In this document: piece by piece, positions 6,891 to 15,674 of the stretch | Position numbering within the stretch: position 1 is the first letter of the stretch | Layout of the letters: each line of letters begins with the position of its first letter | Assembly (NCBI GenBank): GCA_018830645.1 | Contig: JAHJSA010000052.1 | Coordinates: 62,001 to 126,000 of the forward strand | Direction of reading: 5' to 3' | Length of the DNA stretch: 64,000 nucleotides | From: Actinomycetota bacterium | GTDB lineage: Bacteria > Actinomycetota > Thermoleophilia > RBG-16-64-13 | The notes under the pieces: generated by a model | What the model saw: the letters and a program-made list of their open reading frames with translations, nothing else | Database searches by the model: none | What the model was told of the DNA's origin: nothing | Program-made: the position numbers and the translations under genes

Positions 6891-7751
6891 ATGAGGAAGA
6901 TCTTGCTTCAGCTGGACAGTGATCGAGCGCCCAGCGTGTTCGACGCCATCACAGCTTACGATGCCGGCGCGGAGGTGCTGCTCCAACATGGGGGAGTCCA
7001 GCCTGAAGAAGTCCGCGATCTCGTCTACGGCGCGATGTTCACGAGAGGAGTTGGCGATCTGAAGAACTCGGCGGTCTTCATCGGGGGGACCGATGTCGCC
7101 AAAGGAGAGGCCATGTTGCGGGAGGCTCGGAACGCCTTCTTCGGGCCCATGCGCGTATCGGTCATGCTCGATGCCAACGGGTGCAACACCACGGCTACGG
7201 CGGCCGTCGTGAAGATCCTCTCAGCAGGAGACCCGACAGCAATGAAGGTGGTGGTGCTCGCGGGAACCGGCCCGGTGGGCCAGAGGGCTGCGGCGTTGCT
7301 GGCCAACGAAGGGGCCGAAGTGATCCTGACATCCCGCACGTTGGAGCGGGCGGAGAGGGTGTGCGCGGCGCTCGCGGAACGTTTCGAGGTGCGGGTGACT
7401 CCCGCGGCGGTACCGGATGCCGATGCCACGCGGCGCGTCTTGGAGGGCGCTCACGCGGTCTTGTGCGCCGGCGCCGCCGGGGTGACTTTGGTCGAGGAGA
7501 CGGTCTGGAGGCCCCACGCTACCTTGCGGGCTGTGGCCGACGTGAACGCCGTGCCGCCCCTGGGCGCCGGGGGCGTCGAGGTCACCTGGGATGGGAAGGA
7601 GATCGAGGGCAAGAAGCTCTTCGGTGCCATCGGGATCGGCGATTTCAAGATGAAGGTGCATCGTCGGTGTATCGCCCGACTTTTCGAGCAGAACGACCTG
7701 GTGCTCGACGCGGAGGAGATTTTCGCGCTGGCCAAGGAACTGGCACGATAG
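6891..7751 (+). CDS. mtdB: NAD(P)-dependent methylene-H4MPT dehydrogenase
   Basis: A 286-residue protein of the MtdA/MtdB family. It oxidises methylene-H4MPT to methenyl-H4MPT with NAD(P)+ in the cytoplasm. The Rossmann motif VVVLAGTGPVGQ spans residues 120-131, and MLDANGCNTT near residues 92-101 is a typical substrate-side block. Neighbouring H4MPT genes favour MtdB over the H4F-specific MtdA. ATG at 6891 follows GAGGAGGT at 6875-6882; longer in-frame starts lack a ribosome-binding site. TATACA at 6810-6815 is a possible -10 box. It heads a tightly packed operon running to about 20.2 kb and overlaps the next gene by one base. Confidence 0.9.
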   Translation: MRKILLQLDSDRAPSVFDAITAYDAGAEVLLQHGGVQPEEVRDLVYGAMFTRGVGDLKNSAVFIGGTDVAKGEAMLREARNAFFGPMRVSVMLDANGCNTTATAAVVKILSAGDPTAMKVVVLAGTGPVGQRAAALLANEGAEVILTSRTLERAERVCAALAERFEVRVTPAAVPDADATRRVLEGAHAVLCAGAAGVTLVEETVWRPHATLRAVADVNAVPPLGAGGVEVTWDGKEIEGKKLFGAIGIGDFKMKVHRRCIARLFEQNDLVLDAEEIFALAKELAR

Positions 7752-8938
7752 TGCGCATCCTGCTCCTTGGAGTGAGCACCCGGGCGCCGGCCGAGTCCGC
7801 CGTCGGCGATGGGCAGGATATCGTCGCCGTGGACTATTTCGGGGATCGGGACCAGATGCGTGTCGTGGAGACCCACGCACTTCAGAGGGACCTCCACCTC
7901 CCGTTGACCGCCGAAGGGTTGGGCCAAGCCGCCAAGCTGATGCGAGCCGACGCGGTCGCCTATTCCGCGAATCTCGAGAACCATCCAGAGGTCGTGGAAG
8001 AGCTGGAAAGGGAGAGGGTGCTGCTCGGCAACGGACACGACGTCCTGAGAGAGGTGCGCGACTGGGGCACGCTACGGGAGTTCTGTCGGGAAGCGGGGAT
8101 CCCGCATCCGGTCACGCTCCTTCCGGGCGAAGAGGGGCGGGCCCTTCCGGGAGAAATGGGGCGGGCCTTCCCTGGTGGCCGTTGGCTCTCCAAGCCGGTG
8201 AGGAGTGGTGGCGGTCACGGTATCCGGCCTTGGGGCGGGGAGCCGCTCGATCAGTCACACATCCTGCAGGCCGAGGTGAAGGGTCGCGCCGCGTCGGTGG
8301 CGTTCGTGGCGAACGGCCGGGATAGCCGGGTCTTCGGCCTGACGGAGCAGCTTGTGGGGCGCGGCGAGTTCGGGGCCTCGGGGTTCACCTGGAGTGGCAA
8401 CATCCTGCCGCTTGACCTGGCTCTTCGGGATGGCGGTCTCCTTCTTCGCCGGATAGAGGAGATGGTCGCTCGGCTCACCCGCCGTTTCGGGCTGCGGGGG
8501 GTCAACGGGGCGGATCTCATCGTGGGCACGGAGCCGTCCGGCGCCCTCTGTCCCTACCTTGTGGAGGTCAATCCACGCTACAGCGCCTCCATGGAGCTGG
8601 CGGAGCGCGCATACGGGATACGCGTGTTCTCCCTCCACCTCGAGGGACTCGCCGGCCGGTTGCCGGAGATCTCTCTGGGCGGGCGTCTGCACGAGGGGTT
8701 CGTTGGCAAGGCCATCGTGTACGCGAAACATGCGGTGACCGTTGGATGCACCGACGAATGGATGGAGCAGGGGATACGCGACGTTCCCTTGTCGGGTCAA
8801 CGGATAGAAGCCGGTCACCCTGTGTGTACCGTGTTCGCCGAAGGGCACGACAAGCAGGGGTGTCTTGACGGGCTAGTCTTGCGGGCGGCTGCACGGTATC
8901 GGGTAATCGAGCATGAACGGGAGAAGTGCTATGGGTGA
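7751..8938 (+). CDS. ATP-grasp ligase of the H4MPT/methanofuran cluster
   Basis: A 395-residue ATP-grasp protein. SKPVRSGGGHGIRPW near residues 151-165 is the ATP-lid region and VEVNPRYSASMELAER holds the Mg-binding Glu/Asn. ATP-grasp proteins of this kind recur in methylotroph H4MPT islands and probably join glutamate or a similar residue to the cofactor. The exact substrate is unknown. GTG at 7751 overlaps the mtdB stop; the end overlaps the fwdD start by 8 bases. A 24-base near-perfect tandem duplication (8119-8142, 8143-8166) adds a repeated LPGE..GRA segment. Confidence 0.78.
   Translation: MRILLLGVSTRAPAESAVGDGQDIVAVDYFGDRDQMRVVETHALQRDLHLPLTAEGLGQAAKLMRADAVAYSANLENHPEVVEELERERVLLGNGHDVLREVRDWGTLREFCREAGIPHPVTLLPGEEGRALPGEMGRAFPGGRWLSKPVRSGGGHGIRPWGGEPLDQSHILQAEVKGRAASVAFVANGRDSRVFGLTEQLVGRGEFGASGFTWSGNILPLDLALRDGGLLLRRIEEMVARLTRRFGLRGVNGADLIVGTEPSGALCPYLVEVNPRYSASMELAERAYGIRVFSLHLEGLAGRLPEISLGGRLHEGFVGKAIVYAKHAVTVGCTDEWMEQGIRDVPLSGQRIEAGHPVCTVFAEGHDKQGCLDGLVLRAAARYRVIEHEREKCYG
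8119..8166 (+). repeat. 24-bp in-frame tandem duplication inside the ATP-grasp gene
   Basis: Two 24-base units (8119-8142, 8143-8166) differ at three positions, and a decayed third start follows. The duplication is a multiple of three and adds eight residues in the linker before the ATP-grasp core. Confidence 0.85.
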
Positions 8939-9263
8939 ACCTCTCACCTTGATCACGGGACGTACGCGTGAGCAGGCCATCGGCATGCACAAGGGAAAGA
9001 CCTCGCCCGAGTATCGGCAGGCAACAGCACGTGTCGAGATGAACGCGGACGATATGGCTCACTTGGGGATTCAAGAGGGGGGCATCGTCCGATTGCGCAC
9101 GGCGGCTGGAGAGGTGGATCTGTCCGCCCAAGCCGGCACCCTCCCTCGCGGGCTCGTGTTCGTTCCCCTCGGAGCTTCCGCCAACCTGCTTGTCGGCACT
9201 GAGACCCAAGGGACGGGGATGCCTTCCTTCAAGGGTGTGCCTGTCACGGCGGAGCCGGCATGA
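8931..9263 (+). CDS. fwdD: Formylmethanofuran dehydrogenase subunit D (molybdopterin-dinucleotide-binding)
   Basis: A 110-residue protein with the C-terminal molybdopterin-dinucleotide-binding beta-barrel fold. The segment TLITGRTREQAIGMHKGK and the domain ending GVPVTAEPA fit FwdD/FmdD. With FwdB it wraps the tungsto- or molybdopterin. This subunit is absent from the hydrolytic FhcABCD complex of aerobic methylotrophs (where FhcD is the formyltransferase), so its presence favours a redox formylmethanofuran dehydrogenase. I chose ATG at 8931 behind GGGAG rather than the in-frame ATG at 8913. It overlaps fwdB by 4 bases. Confidence 0.82.
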   Translation: MGEPLTLITGRTREQAIGMHKGKTSPEYRQATARVEMNADDMAHLGIQEGGIVRLRTAAGEVDLSAQAGTLPRGLVFVPLGASANLLVGTETQGTGMPSFKGVPVTAEPA

Positions 9264-10528
9264 GCACGACGATCGAACATGTCGCCTGTACCTTCTGTGG
9301 ATGCGTGTGCGACGACATCGTCGTCGAGATCGAGGGGTCTCGGATCGCGGGCGTCCGCCGCGCGTGCGCAGTTGGACGAGGGGTTCTCGACGAGTACGAC
9401 CCCGAGGTGCGGCGACCCACGCTCCGAGGGCGGGAGGTCGAGTGGGAGGCGGCTATCGAGGCGGCCGCCTCGATCCTCGATCGGGCGGACAGCCCCCTCA
9501 TCTACGGCCTCAGCTCCTCGGCCGTGGAGGCTCAGAGGAAGGCGGTCGAGCTGGCGGATCGACTCGGCGCTGTCATCGACACCACATCGTCGGTGTGTCA
9601 CGGCCCGACGGGGCTGGCGATGCAGGCGGTGGGTGAGGCTACCTGCACGTTGGGTGAGGTGCGCGATCGCGCGGATCTGATCGTCTTCTGGGGCTGTAAC
9701 CCCGCCGCCTCTCATCCCCGCCATTTTGGTCGGTTCTCGCTCACGCCGAAGGGCACCCACACGCCCAACGGCCGAAAGGACCGGACCGTCTTCGTTGTCG
9801 ACGTGCGTCCCACCGGCAGCTCCAAGCAGGCGGATCACTTCCTCCAGGTGGACGTTGGAGCGGACTACGAAGTACTCACGGCGCTTCGGTCACTGGTCAA
9901 GGGGAACGATTTGGCGCATGGATCTATCGGGGGGATCCCCGTGTCTCAGCTGAAGGACTTGGTGGAGCGCATGAAGGCGTGCCGCTACGGCGTCGTGTTC
10001 ATGGGCATGGGGCTTACGATGAGCCGGGGGCGGCACCTCAACGTGGGCGAGCTGTTCTCCCTGGTGACCGAACTCAACGACTACGCCCGGTTCTCTGTCA
10101 TTCCGATGAGGGGGCACGGGAACGTAGCAGGGGCCGACCAAGTGCTCACCTGGTCGACCGGCTACCCGTTCGCTGTGAGCTTCGCCCGCGGATATCCACA
10201 GTACGGGCCCGGCGAGTTCACCGCGGTCGACGTGTTGGCCCGCGGGGAGGCGGACGCGGCTCTCATCATCGCCTCCGACCCCGCGGCCCACTTCCCGCGC
10301 AGGGCCGCGGAGCACCTGGAGCGCATCCCCACGATTGTGTTGGACCCCTCCGAGAGTCTCACGGCGGGCATCGCTCAGGTGGTCTTCCCCACCGCGTCCT
10401 ATGGACTCGACGCGGCGGGTACGGCCTATCGCATGGACAACGTGCCCATTCCCCTCCGGCGACTGCTCACTTCGGGGCGCCCCACAGACGAGGAGGTCCT
10501 GGACCGGATCATCGAGGCGGTGAAGTGA
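9260..10528 (+). CDS. fwdB: Formylmethanofuran dehydrogenase subunit B (catalytic, Mo/W)
   Basis: A 422-residue molybdopterin oxidoreductase-fold subunit. It keeps the 4Fe-4S ligand set C10-x2-C13-x3-C17 and C36, and a Cys113 in SSVCHGPTG at the position expected to coordinate Mo/W in archaeal FwdB. Archaeal enzymes interconvert CO2 and formate at this site, and formate is condensed on methanofuran in FwdA. Retention of both the cluster and the metal ligand points to a working redox centre. Length is close to archaeal FwdB. It is translationally coupled on both sides (ATGA overlaps) to fwdD and fwdA. Confidence 0.88.
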   Translation: MSTTIEHVACTFCGCVCDDIVVEIEGSRIAGVRRACAVGRGVLDEYDPEVRRPTLRGREVEWEAAIEAAASILDRADSPLIYGLSSSAVEAQRKAVELADRLGAVIDTTSSVCHGPTGLAMQAVGEATCTLGEVRDRADLIVFWGCNPAASHPRHFGRFSLTPKGTHTPNGRKDRTVFVVDVRPTGSSKQADHFLQVDVGADYEVLTALRSLVKGNDLAHGSIGGIPVSQLKDLVERMKACRYGVVFMGMGLTMSRGRHLNVGELFSLVTELNDYARFSVIPMRGHGNVAGADQVLTWSTGYPFAVSFARGYPQYGPGEFTAVDVLARGEADAALIIASDPAAHFPRRAAEHLERIPTIVLDPSESLTAGIAQVVFPTASYGLDAAGTAYRMDNVPIPLRRLLTSGRPTDEEVLDRIIEAVK

Positions 10529-12159
10529 TGCTGGGTGTGCTCGGCGGACGTGTGTACGACCCGCGGAACGGCAGCGACGGCGAGACCCGGGACATCTGGG
10601 TGAAGGACGGTCGCGTCGTGTCACCCGAGGAAGCGGACCGGCAAGGCGCGGAGATCGTCGACGCCACCGGTTTGGTGGTCATGCCTGGTGGGGTGGACAT
10701 CCACAGCCATATCGTCGGAGCCAAGGTGAACGCCGCCCGGAAGTTCCGCCCGGAAGATCACCGCGGCGCGGAGCGCGCACGCGCCGGTGCCTTTCGCTCC
10801 GGTTCGGGACACACGGTTCCCAGCACTCATCTGACCGGATACCTCTACGCGGAGATGGGCTACACGACGGTGATGGAGGCCGCCACCGCCCCTCTGGTCG
10901 CCCGGCACGCCCACGAGGAGATGGCGGATGTGCCCATCATCGACAAGGCCACCTTCATCACCATGGGCAACAACCACTTCCTCATGAAATGCATCCGCGA
11001 CGGCCGACATGAGATGGCGCGCGATTACGTGGCCTGGCTCTTGAGGGCGAGTAAGGGATACGCCATAAAGATCGTCAATCCGGGCGGCGTGGAGAATTGG
11101 AAGTGGGGAAGCAACGTAGGCGAACTCGACGACGAGGTGATCGGATTCGGGGTCACCCCTCGGCAGATCCTCGAGACCCTGGCCCAGATCAGCGGCGAGT
11201 TGGGTCTGCCCCACCCCCCCCACATCCACGGGATCAACCTGGGAAGAAGCAGTAGCGCCCGTACCTCCATCGAGACCATGGCGGCGTTGGATGGGCTGCG
11301 GGCCCACTTCTGCCATATTCAGTTCCTGAGCTACGGCAAGGGGAAGGGCGGCGTGCACACGTCGGAGGCTGTGGCGATCGCGGAAGCGGTCAACGCCCAC
11401 CCCGACCTGACCGTCGACGTGGGGCAGCTGGTCTTCGGCTCGGCCACGACGATGACTTCCGACGGGCCGCTTCAGCACAGTCTGCACCGCACGACCGGGA
11501 GCAAGTGGATGAACGTCGATGTGGAGGGCGAAACAGGAGGCGGGATCGTCCCCGTCTTCTACAAGCGCACCAACCCCATCAACGCCGTGATGTGGCGCAC
11601 CGGGATGGAGTTGTTCCTACTCATCAAGGATCCGTGGAAGGTCTTCCTGACCACCGATCACCCGAATGCGGGATGCTTCACATCCTATCCCCACGTGATC
11701 AAGCTGTTGATGGACCGCGACTATCGGGCAGAGGTGTTCGAAGGCATCCACGCCCGGGCCCGTGAGGGCAGTGTGCTCCACGATCTGGAGCGTGAGTATT
11801 CTCTGTACGAGATCGCCGTGATCACCCGCGCAGGCCCGGCTCGGGCGCTAGGGCTTAAGAACAAAGGCCACCTGGGTGTCGGCGCGGACGCCGACATCGC
11901 GATCTACCAGGAGATGGACGACAAGGCGGAGATGTTCGCCCGTCCCCGGTACGTCTTCAAAGGAGGGACGCTCGTGGCGCGGGATGGAACGGTCGTCGCG
12001 GATCCTCCGGGGCGCACGTTCTACGTGGCCCCTTCATACGATCCGGGGGTAGAGAAGGATATTCGAAGACACTTCGAGGCGACTTACACCGTGTCGTTCG
12101 AGAACTACTCGATGTTGTCGCAACCTGTGACCCATGAAGAGGTGATCGCGTGCGGGTGA
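10528..12159 (+). CDS. fwdA: Formylmethanofuran dehydrogenase subunit A (amidohydrolase)
   Basis: A 543-residue amidohydrolase-superfamily protein. The dinuclear metal site is visible: H59-x-H61 (DIHSHIVG), a candidate carboxylated lysine K181 in YAIKIVNPGG, and H232/H234 in PPHIHGINLG. FwdA forms or hydrolyses N-formylmethanofuran. The ATG overlaps the fwdB stop. The 3' end overlaps mptA by 10 bases. It belongs to the core mtdB-fwdDBA-mptA operon. Confidence 0.9.
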   Translation: MLGVLGGRVYDPRNGSDGETRDIWVKDGRVVSPEEADRQGAEIVDATGLVVMPGGVDIHSHIVGAKVNAARKFRPEDHRGAERARAGAFRSGSGHTVPSTHLTGYLYAEMGYTTVMEAATAPLVARHAHEEMADVPIIDKATFITMGNNHFLMKCIRDGRHEMARDYVAWLLRASKGYAIKIVNPGGVENWKWGSNVGELDDEVIGFGVTPRQILETLAQISGELGLPHPPHIHGINLGRSSSARTSIETMAALDGLRAHFCHIQFLSYGKGKGGVHTSEAVAIAEAVNAHPDLTVDVGQLVFGSATTMTSDGPLQHSLHRTTGSKWMNVDVEGETGGGIVPVFYKRTNPINAVMWRTGMELFLLIKDPWKVFLTTDHPNAGCFTSYPHVIKLLMDRDYRAEVFEGIHARAREGSVLHDLEREYSLYEIAVITRAGPARALGLKNKGHLGVGADADIAIYQEMDDKAEMFARPRYVFKGGTLVARDGTVVADPPGRTFYVAPSYDPGVEKDIRRHFEATYTVSFENYSMLSQPVTHEEVIACG

Positions 12160-13187
12160 ATGCCCCGGCCGGAACGAATGCCCCGGCCGAAAAAGGGGCA
12201 GCGCCGTTTGCGAACCGGAATCCAGCACCCAGGATCGAGCGCGATGTCCAGAAGGACAGGCCCGCGGTCCCTGCCGCCCTGAGCCGGGCGGGAGTGACCA
12301 ATCTGCGCCGGATTATCCGCATCTCGGATGGAGGCGAAGCTCAGCTCTTCTACGCCACGATGGATCTTTTCGCCGATCTCAATCCCGAGCAGGCCGGCGT
12401 GCACATGTCTCGGTTCAACGAGGTCGTGGAGAGGCTCGCGGGAGAGCTGGCCTGGGAGCCGTCCCCGGACATAGAGTCCCTGGCGGGCCGCATGGCGCAG
12501 CAGGTGGTTGAGACTCAGGGTGCGATGCGCTCCGAGGTCCGCATCCGCGCGCATTTCCCGATCATCAAGCGGACTCCGATCACCGGCCTGCCTACGGAAG
12601 AGCTCTACACGCTTCTGGGAATAGCGGCCTCCACTCCCGAGCGCACCCGCCGCCTGGTAGGTGTGGAGGTAGAAGGGTTGACCGTCTGTCCGTGCGCGCA
12701 GGACATCATGAGGAGCCACTCGGAAGACCTCCTTCAGGAGAGCGGCTTCACCGAAGAGCAGGTCGAGCGGATACTGAACGTTCTGCCCATGGCTTCGCAC
12801 AATCAGCGGGGCAGGGGGATGCTGCTCATCGGATCGGAGAAGCGACTGCGCGCCGAGGATCTCGTCGACCTCGTGGAGCGATCGATGAGCTCCGAGACCT
12901 ACGAGCTGCTCAAGCGCCCCGACGAGTTCTACGTTGTGGACAAAGCGCACCGTAACCCGCGGTTCGTGGAGGATGTGGTACGCGAGATGCTGCGCAACGT
13001 CGTGGAGGCGTATCCCGACCTGCCCGGCGACGCGTTCCTCCTGGCGCGACAGGAGAACTTCGAAGGCATACATGAGCACAACGCCTTCGCCGAACGCTGC
13101 GGAACGCTGGGCGAGATCCGCCCGGAGATCGCGGGGGAGGCTCACGCGCCCCGGCACACGACGCTGGAAGGCTGGCTCACGACCTAG
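12150..13187 (+). CDS. mptA: GTP cyclohydrolase MptA/FolE2 family
   Basis: A 345-residue FolE2/MptA-type GTP cyclohydrolase. The metal-binding cysteine lies in GLTVCPCAQDIM, followed by RSHSEDLL. MptA converts GTP to dihydroneopterin 2',3'-cyclic phosphate, the first step of the methanopterin pterin. FolE2 makes dihydroneopterin triphosphate for folate; context favours MptA. The GTG start at 12150 lies inside fwdA; the low-complexity N-terminus (repeated NAPAGTNAPAEKGA) makes a later start possible. Confidence 0.82.
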   Translation: MRVNAPAGTNAPAEKGAAPFANRNPAPRIERDVQKDRPAVPAALSRAGVTNLRRIIRISDGGEAQLFYATMDLFADLNPEQAGVHMSRFNEVVERLAGELAWEPSPDIESLAGRMAQQVVETQGAMRSEVRIRAHFPIIKRTPITGLPTEELYTLLGIAASTPERTRRLVGVEVEGLTVCPCAQDIMRSHSEDLLQESGFTEEQVERILNVLPMASHNQRGRGMLLIGSEKRLRAEDLVDLVERSMSSETYELLKRPDEFYVVDKAHRNPRFVEDVVREMLRNVVEAYPDLPGDAFLLARQENFEGIHEHNAFAERCGTLGEIRPEIAGEAHAPRHTTLEGWLTT

Positions 13188-13206
13188 GAGCGCGGAGGGT
13201 TTGTAG

Positions 13207-14541
13207 ATGCCCGAGTATCTGTTCGTTACCGGCCGGTTGGCGGCCGCTGCACTGCGGAGCACCCTGGACAGGTTGGAGCTGGACTTCGACTATGAGGTGG
13301 CCGTGCTCGACATCTCGGTGGCCGCTTTGATGCGCGCCGAATGGGTCGCCCGTCGGCTGTCGGATGCCCGCGGGTGTCGGCAGGTCATGGTGCCGGGCCT
13401 GTGCCGCGGGGATCTGGCCGCTATCGAGAGGAAGCTTGGCATCCCTGCTGTTCGCGGTCCCAAGGACCAGAAGGATCTGCCACCCTTCTTCGGCAAGGAG
13501 CGGGTCCTGGAGGGATACGGCGAGTACCACACGAAGATCTTGGCGGAGATCGTGGAAGCCTACCAGATGCCCTGGGAGGCGATCTTAGACGTGGCCGAGT
13601 ACTACCGGCAGAGCGGCGCCGACATCATCGATTTGGGCTGCCCCCCGATGGAGGGTTTTCCGGGGGTAGGAGATGTGGTGACCGGCCTGAAAGAGCGGGG
13701 TTTCGCGGTCAGCGTGGACACCTTCGACCCCGAGACCATCCGGGAAGCCGACGCCGCCGGCGTCGATCTGCTGTTGAGCGTGAACTCAGAGAACATGGAC
13801 ATGGTTCCAGAGCTACGGTGCAAGGTAGTGGTGATCCCCGACTTCGGCGAGGGACTGGACTCGCTGGAGGGGAACATCGCCCGGGTGGAATCGTTGGGGG
13901 CTTCCTACGTGGTCGACCCGATTCTCGACCCGCTCAGTTTCGGCTTCACGGAATCCCTCCTGCGCTACCACGAGACGCGGCGGCGTCATCCCGAAGCGGA
14001 GATCCTCATGGGCCTGGGCAACCTCACGGAGCTCACCGACGCGGACAGCACCGGCATCAACGCCGTGATGGCCGGTGTGATGGCCGAACTCGAGATCGAC
14101 TACGTGCTCACCACCGAGGTGATCAGCTGGGCTCGAGGATCGGTGCGCGAGTTGGACCTGGCCCGCAGGCTGATGCACTACGCCAACAAGAACCGGATGC
14201 TCCCCAAGTCGATCGAAGACAGCCTGATCGCGTTGAAGGATCCCCCCTTCGAGACCTACTCCGAGGAGGAGCTGCGCGAGATCCAGCGCCTGGTGCGCGA
14301 TACGCACTACCGGATCTTCGCAGACCGCGAGTGGGTGTACGTGTTCAACCGGGACACGTTTCTGCGGGGCGTCGATCCGTACGATCTCTTCAGCAGTCTC
14401 GACGTGACCGATCCCGGCCACGCCTTCTACCTGGGGCGGGAGCTGGAGCGGGCCGCTCTCGCGGTGCTACTGCGCAAGAAGTACACGCAGGAGTCGGAGC
14501 TTCGGTGGGGGTATCTGAGCCCGGAGCCGGCGGGACGATGA
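13207..14541 (+). CDS. Dihydropteroate-synthase-like pterin-binding protein (DUF6513-type)
   Basis: A 444-residue two-part protein. The N-terminal ~130 residues resemble DUF6513. The C-terminal TIM barrel carries pterin-binding-family motifs such as ADIIDLGCPPMEG, FAVSVDTFDPETI and PILDPLSFGF. The family includes archaeal proteins proposed to couple the pterin with the beta-RFAP-derived arene during methanopterin synthesis. It lies 19 bases after mptA and overlaps the DUF1464 gene by 4 bases, so it is part of the same operon. The coupling role is family-based inference. Confidence 0.8.
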   Translation: MPEYLFVTGRLAAAALRSTLDRLELDFDYEVAVLDISVAALMRAEWVARRLSDARGCRQVMVPGLCRGDLAAIERKLGIPAVRGPKDQKDLPPFFGKERVLEGYGEYHTKILAEIVEAYQMPWEAILDVAEYYRQSGADIIDLGCPPMEGFPGVGDVVTGLKERGFAVSVDTFDPETIREADAAGVDLLLSVNSENMDMVPELRCKVVVIPDFGEGLDSLEGNIARVESLGASYVVDPILDPLSFGFTESLLRYHETRRRHPEAEILMGLGNLTELTDADSTGINAVMAGVMAELEIDYVLTTEVISWARGSVRELDLARRLMHYANKNRMLPKSIEDSLIALKDPPFETYSEEELREIQRLVRDTHYRIFADREWVYVFNRDTFLRGVDPYDLFSSLDVTDPGHAFYLGRELERAALAVLLRKKYTQESELRWGYLSPEPAGR

Positions 14542-15668
14542 CGCGGGCGATCGGCATAGATCCCGGGACGGTGAGTTTCGACGTGTGCGGCCGCGACGGG
14601 GACCGCCTCCTCCTCGACAGGACCTTCTCCACCGTGGAGGCCGGGGCCGATCCGGGACGGTTGGTGGACGTTCTTCGCTCGGTCGGCCCGGTGGACATCA
14701 TCGTCGGCCCGTCGGGTTATGGGTTGCCGTGGGTGGGTGTGGAAGACCTGGGCCCCCGCGAGATCGACCTCATGCTGCTTGGCGACAAGCGAGAAGGTTC
14801 GCTTGGGACGATCGTGGCGGGGATGGGCGGGATCCTACAGGCTCTGAAAGAGAGCGGGTTGCCGCTGTGCTTCGCTCCGGGGGTGATCCACCTCCCCACT
14901 GTGCCGGCCCACCGCAAGGCCAACCGCATCGACATGGGCACGGCCGACAAGCTGTGTGCGGTTGCGCTGGGTATCTGGGACCAGGCGCGCCGTCTTGGAG
15001 TACCCTATGACGAGGTCTCATTCGTCTACATGGAGATGGGAGGCGCCTTTACGGCCGTAACAGCCGTGGAGGACGGCCGGATCGTGGACGGGTCGGGCGG
15101 CACGTCCGGGGCCATGGGATACCAGGCCCTCGGGGCTATGGATGGTGAGGTGGCATATCTGCTCGGAGGCTTCTCCAAGGGGAACCTCGCCACAGGCGGC
15201 ATGGCCTGGATCGCCGGCACTCCCGACCGTTCCCCCGAGGAGATCGTGTCCGTGGTGGACGCCGATTGCCAGGCCGCTCTGGCATGGGAGGCCTTCCTGG
15301 AGGGCGTGGTGAAACAGGTGGCCGCGCAGATGACGGTGCTGGCCCACCCCAGGGAGATTATGCTGTCCGGACGTCTCAGCCGCGTGCCGGAGCTCTTCCA
15401 AGAGATCACGCGGCGCCTTGCTCCCTTCGCCCCCGTGCGGAAGGTGGAAGGCTTCGCCTCTGTCTCGGCGGAAGCGGCGCAAGGGGCGGCGTTGCTGGGC
15501 CAGGGGTTGGCAGGCGACCCGACCCTGGAGGGTTTGGTGGAGACTATGGAGCTGCGTGGAGCACATGGCTCCGTGCTGGACCATCTATACGTGGGTGAGG
15601 CCGAAGAACTGAGACGGAGGTACGCGATGCCCGAGTCCAGGCCGGCGCCTTTCTGTAAAGGGAGCTGA
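14538..15668 (+). CDS. DUF1464 family kinase-like protein (acetate/sugar-kinase fold)
   Basis: A 376-residue protein opening with AIGIDPGTVSFDVCG, an ASKHA-type phosphate-1 loop, with VYMEMGGAFTAV and MLSGRLSRVPEL as later ATP-binding segments. It matches DUF1464, an archaeal family once annotated as possible butyrate kinase. Its place between the DHPS-like gene and ftr argues for phosphorylation or activation of an H4MPT or methanofuran intermediate rather than butyrate use. The substrate is unknown. Confidence 0.75.
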   Translation: MTRAIGIDPGTVSFDVCGRDGDRLLLDRTFSTVEAGADPGRLVDVLRSVGPVDIIVGPSGYGLPWVGVEDLGPREIDLMLLGDKREGSLGTIVAGMGGILQALKESGLPLCFAPGVIHLPTVPAHRKANRIDMGTADKLCAVALGIWDQARRLGVPYDEVSFVYMEMGGAFTAVTAVEDGRIVDGSGGTSGAMGYQALGAMDGEVAYLLGGFSKGNLATGGMAWIAGTPDRSPEEIVSVVDADCQAALAWEAFLEGVVKQVAAQMTVLAHPREIMLSGRLSRVPELFQEITRRLAPFAPVRKVEGFASVSAEAAQGAALLGQGLAGDPTLEGLVETMELRGAHGSVLDHLYVGEAEELRRRYAMPESRPAPFCKGS

Positions 15669-15674
15669 CTTCTC

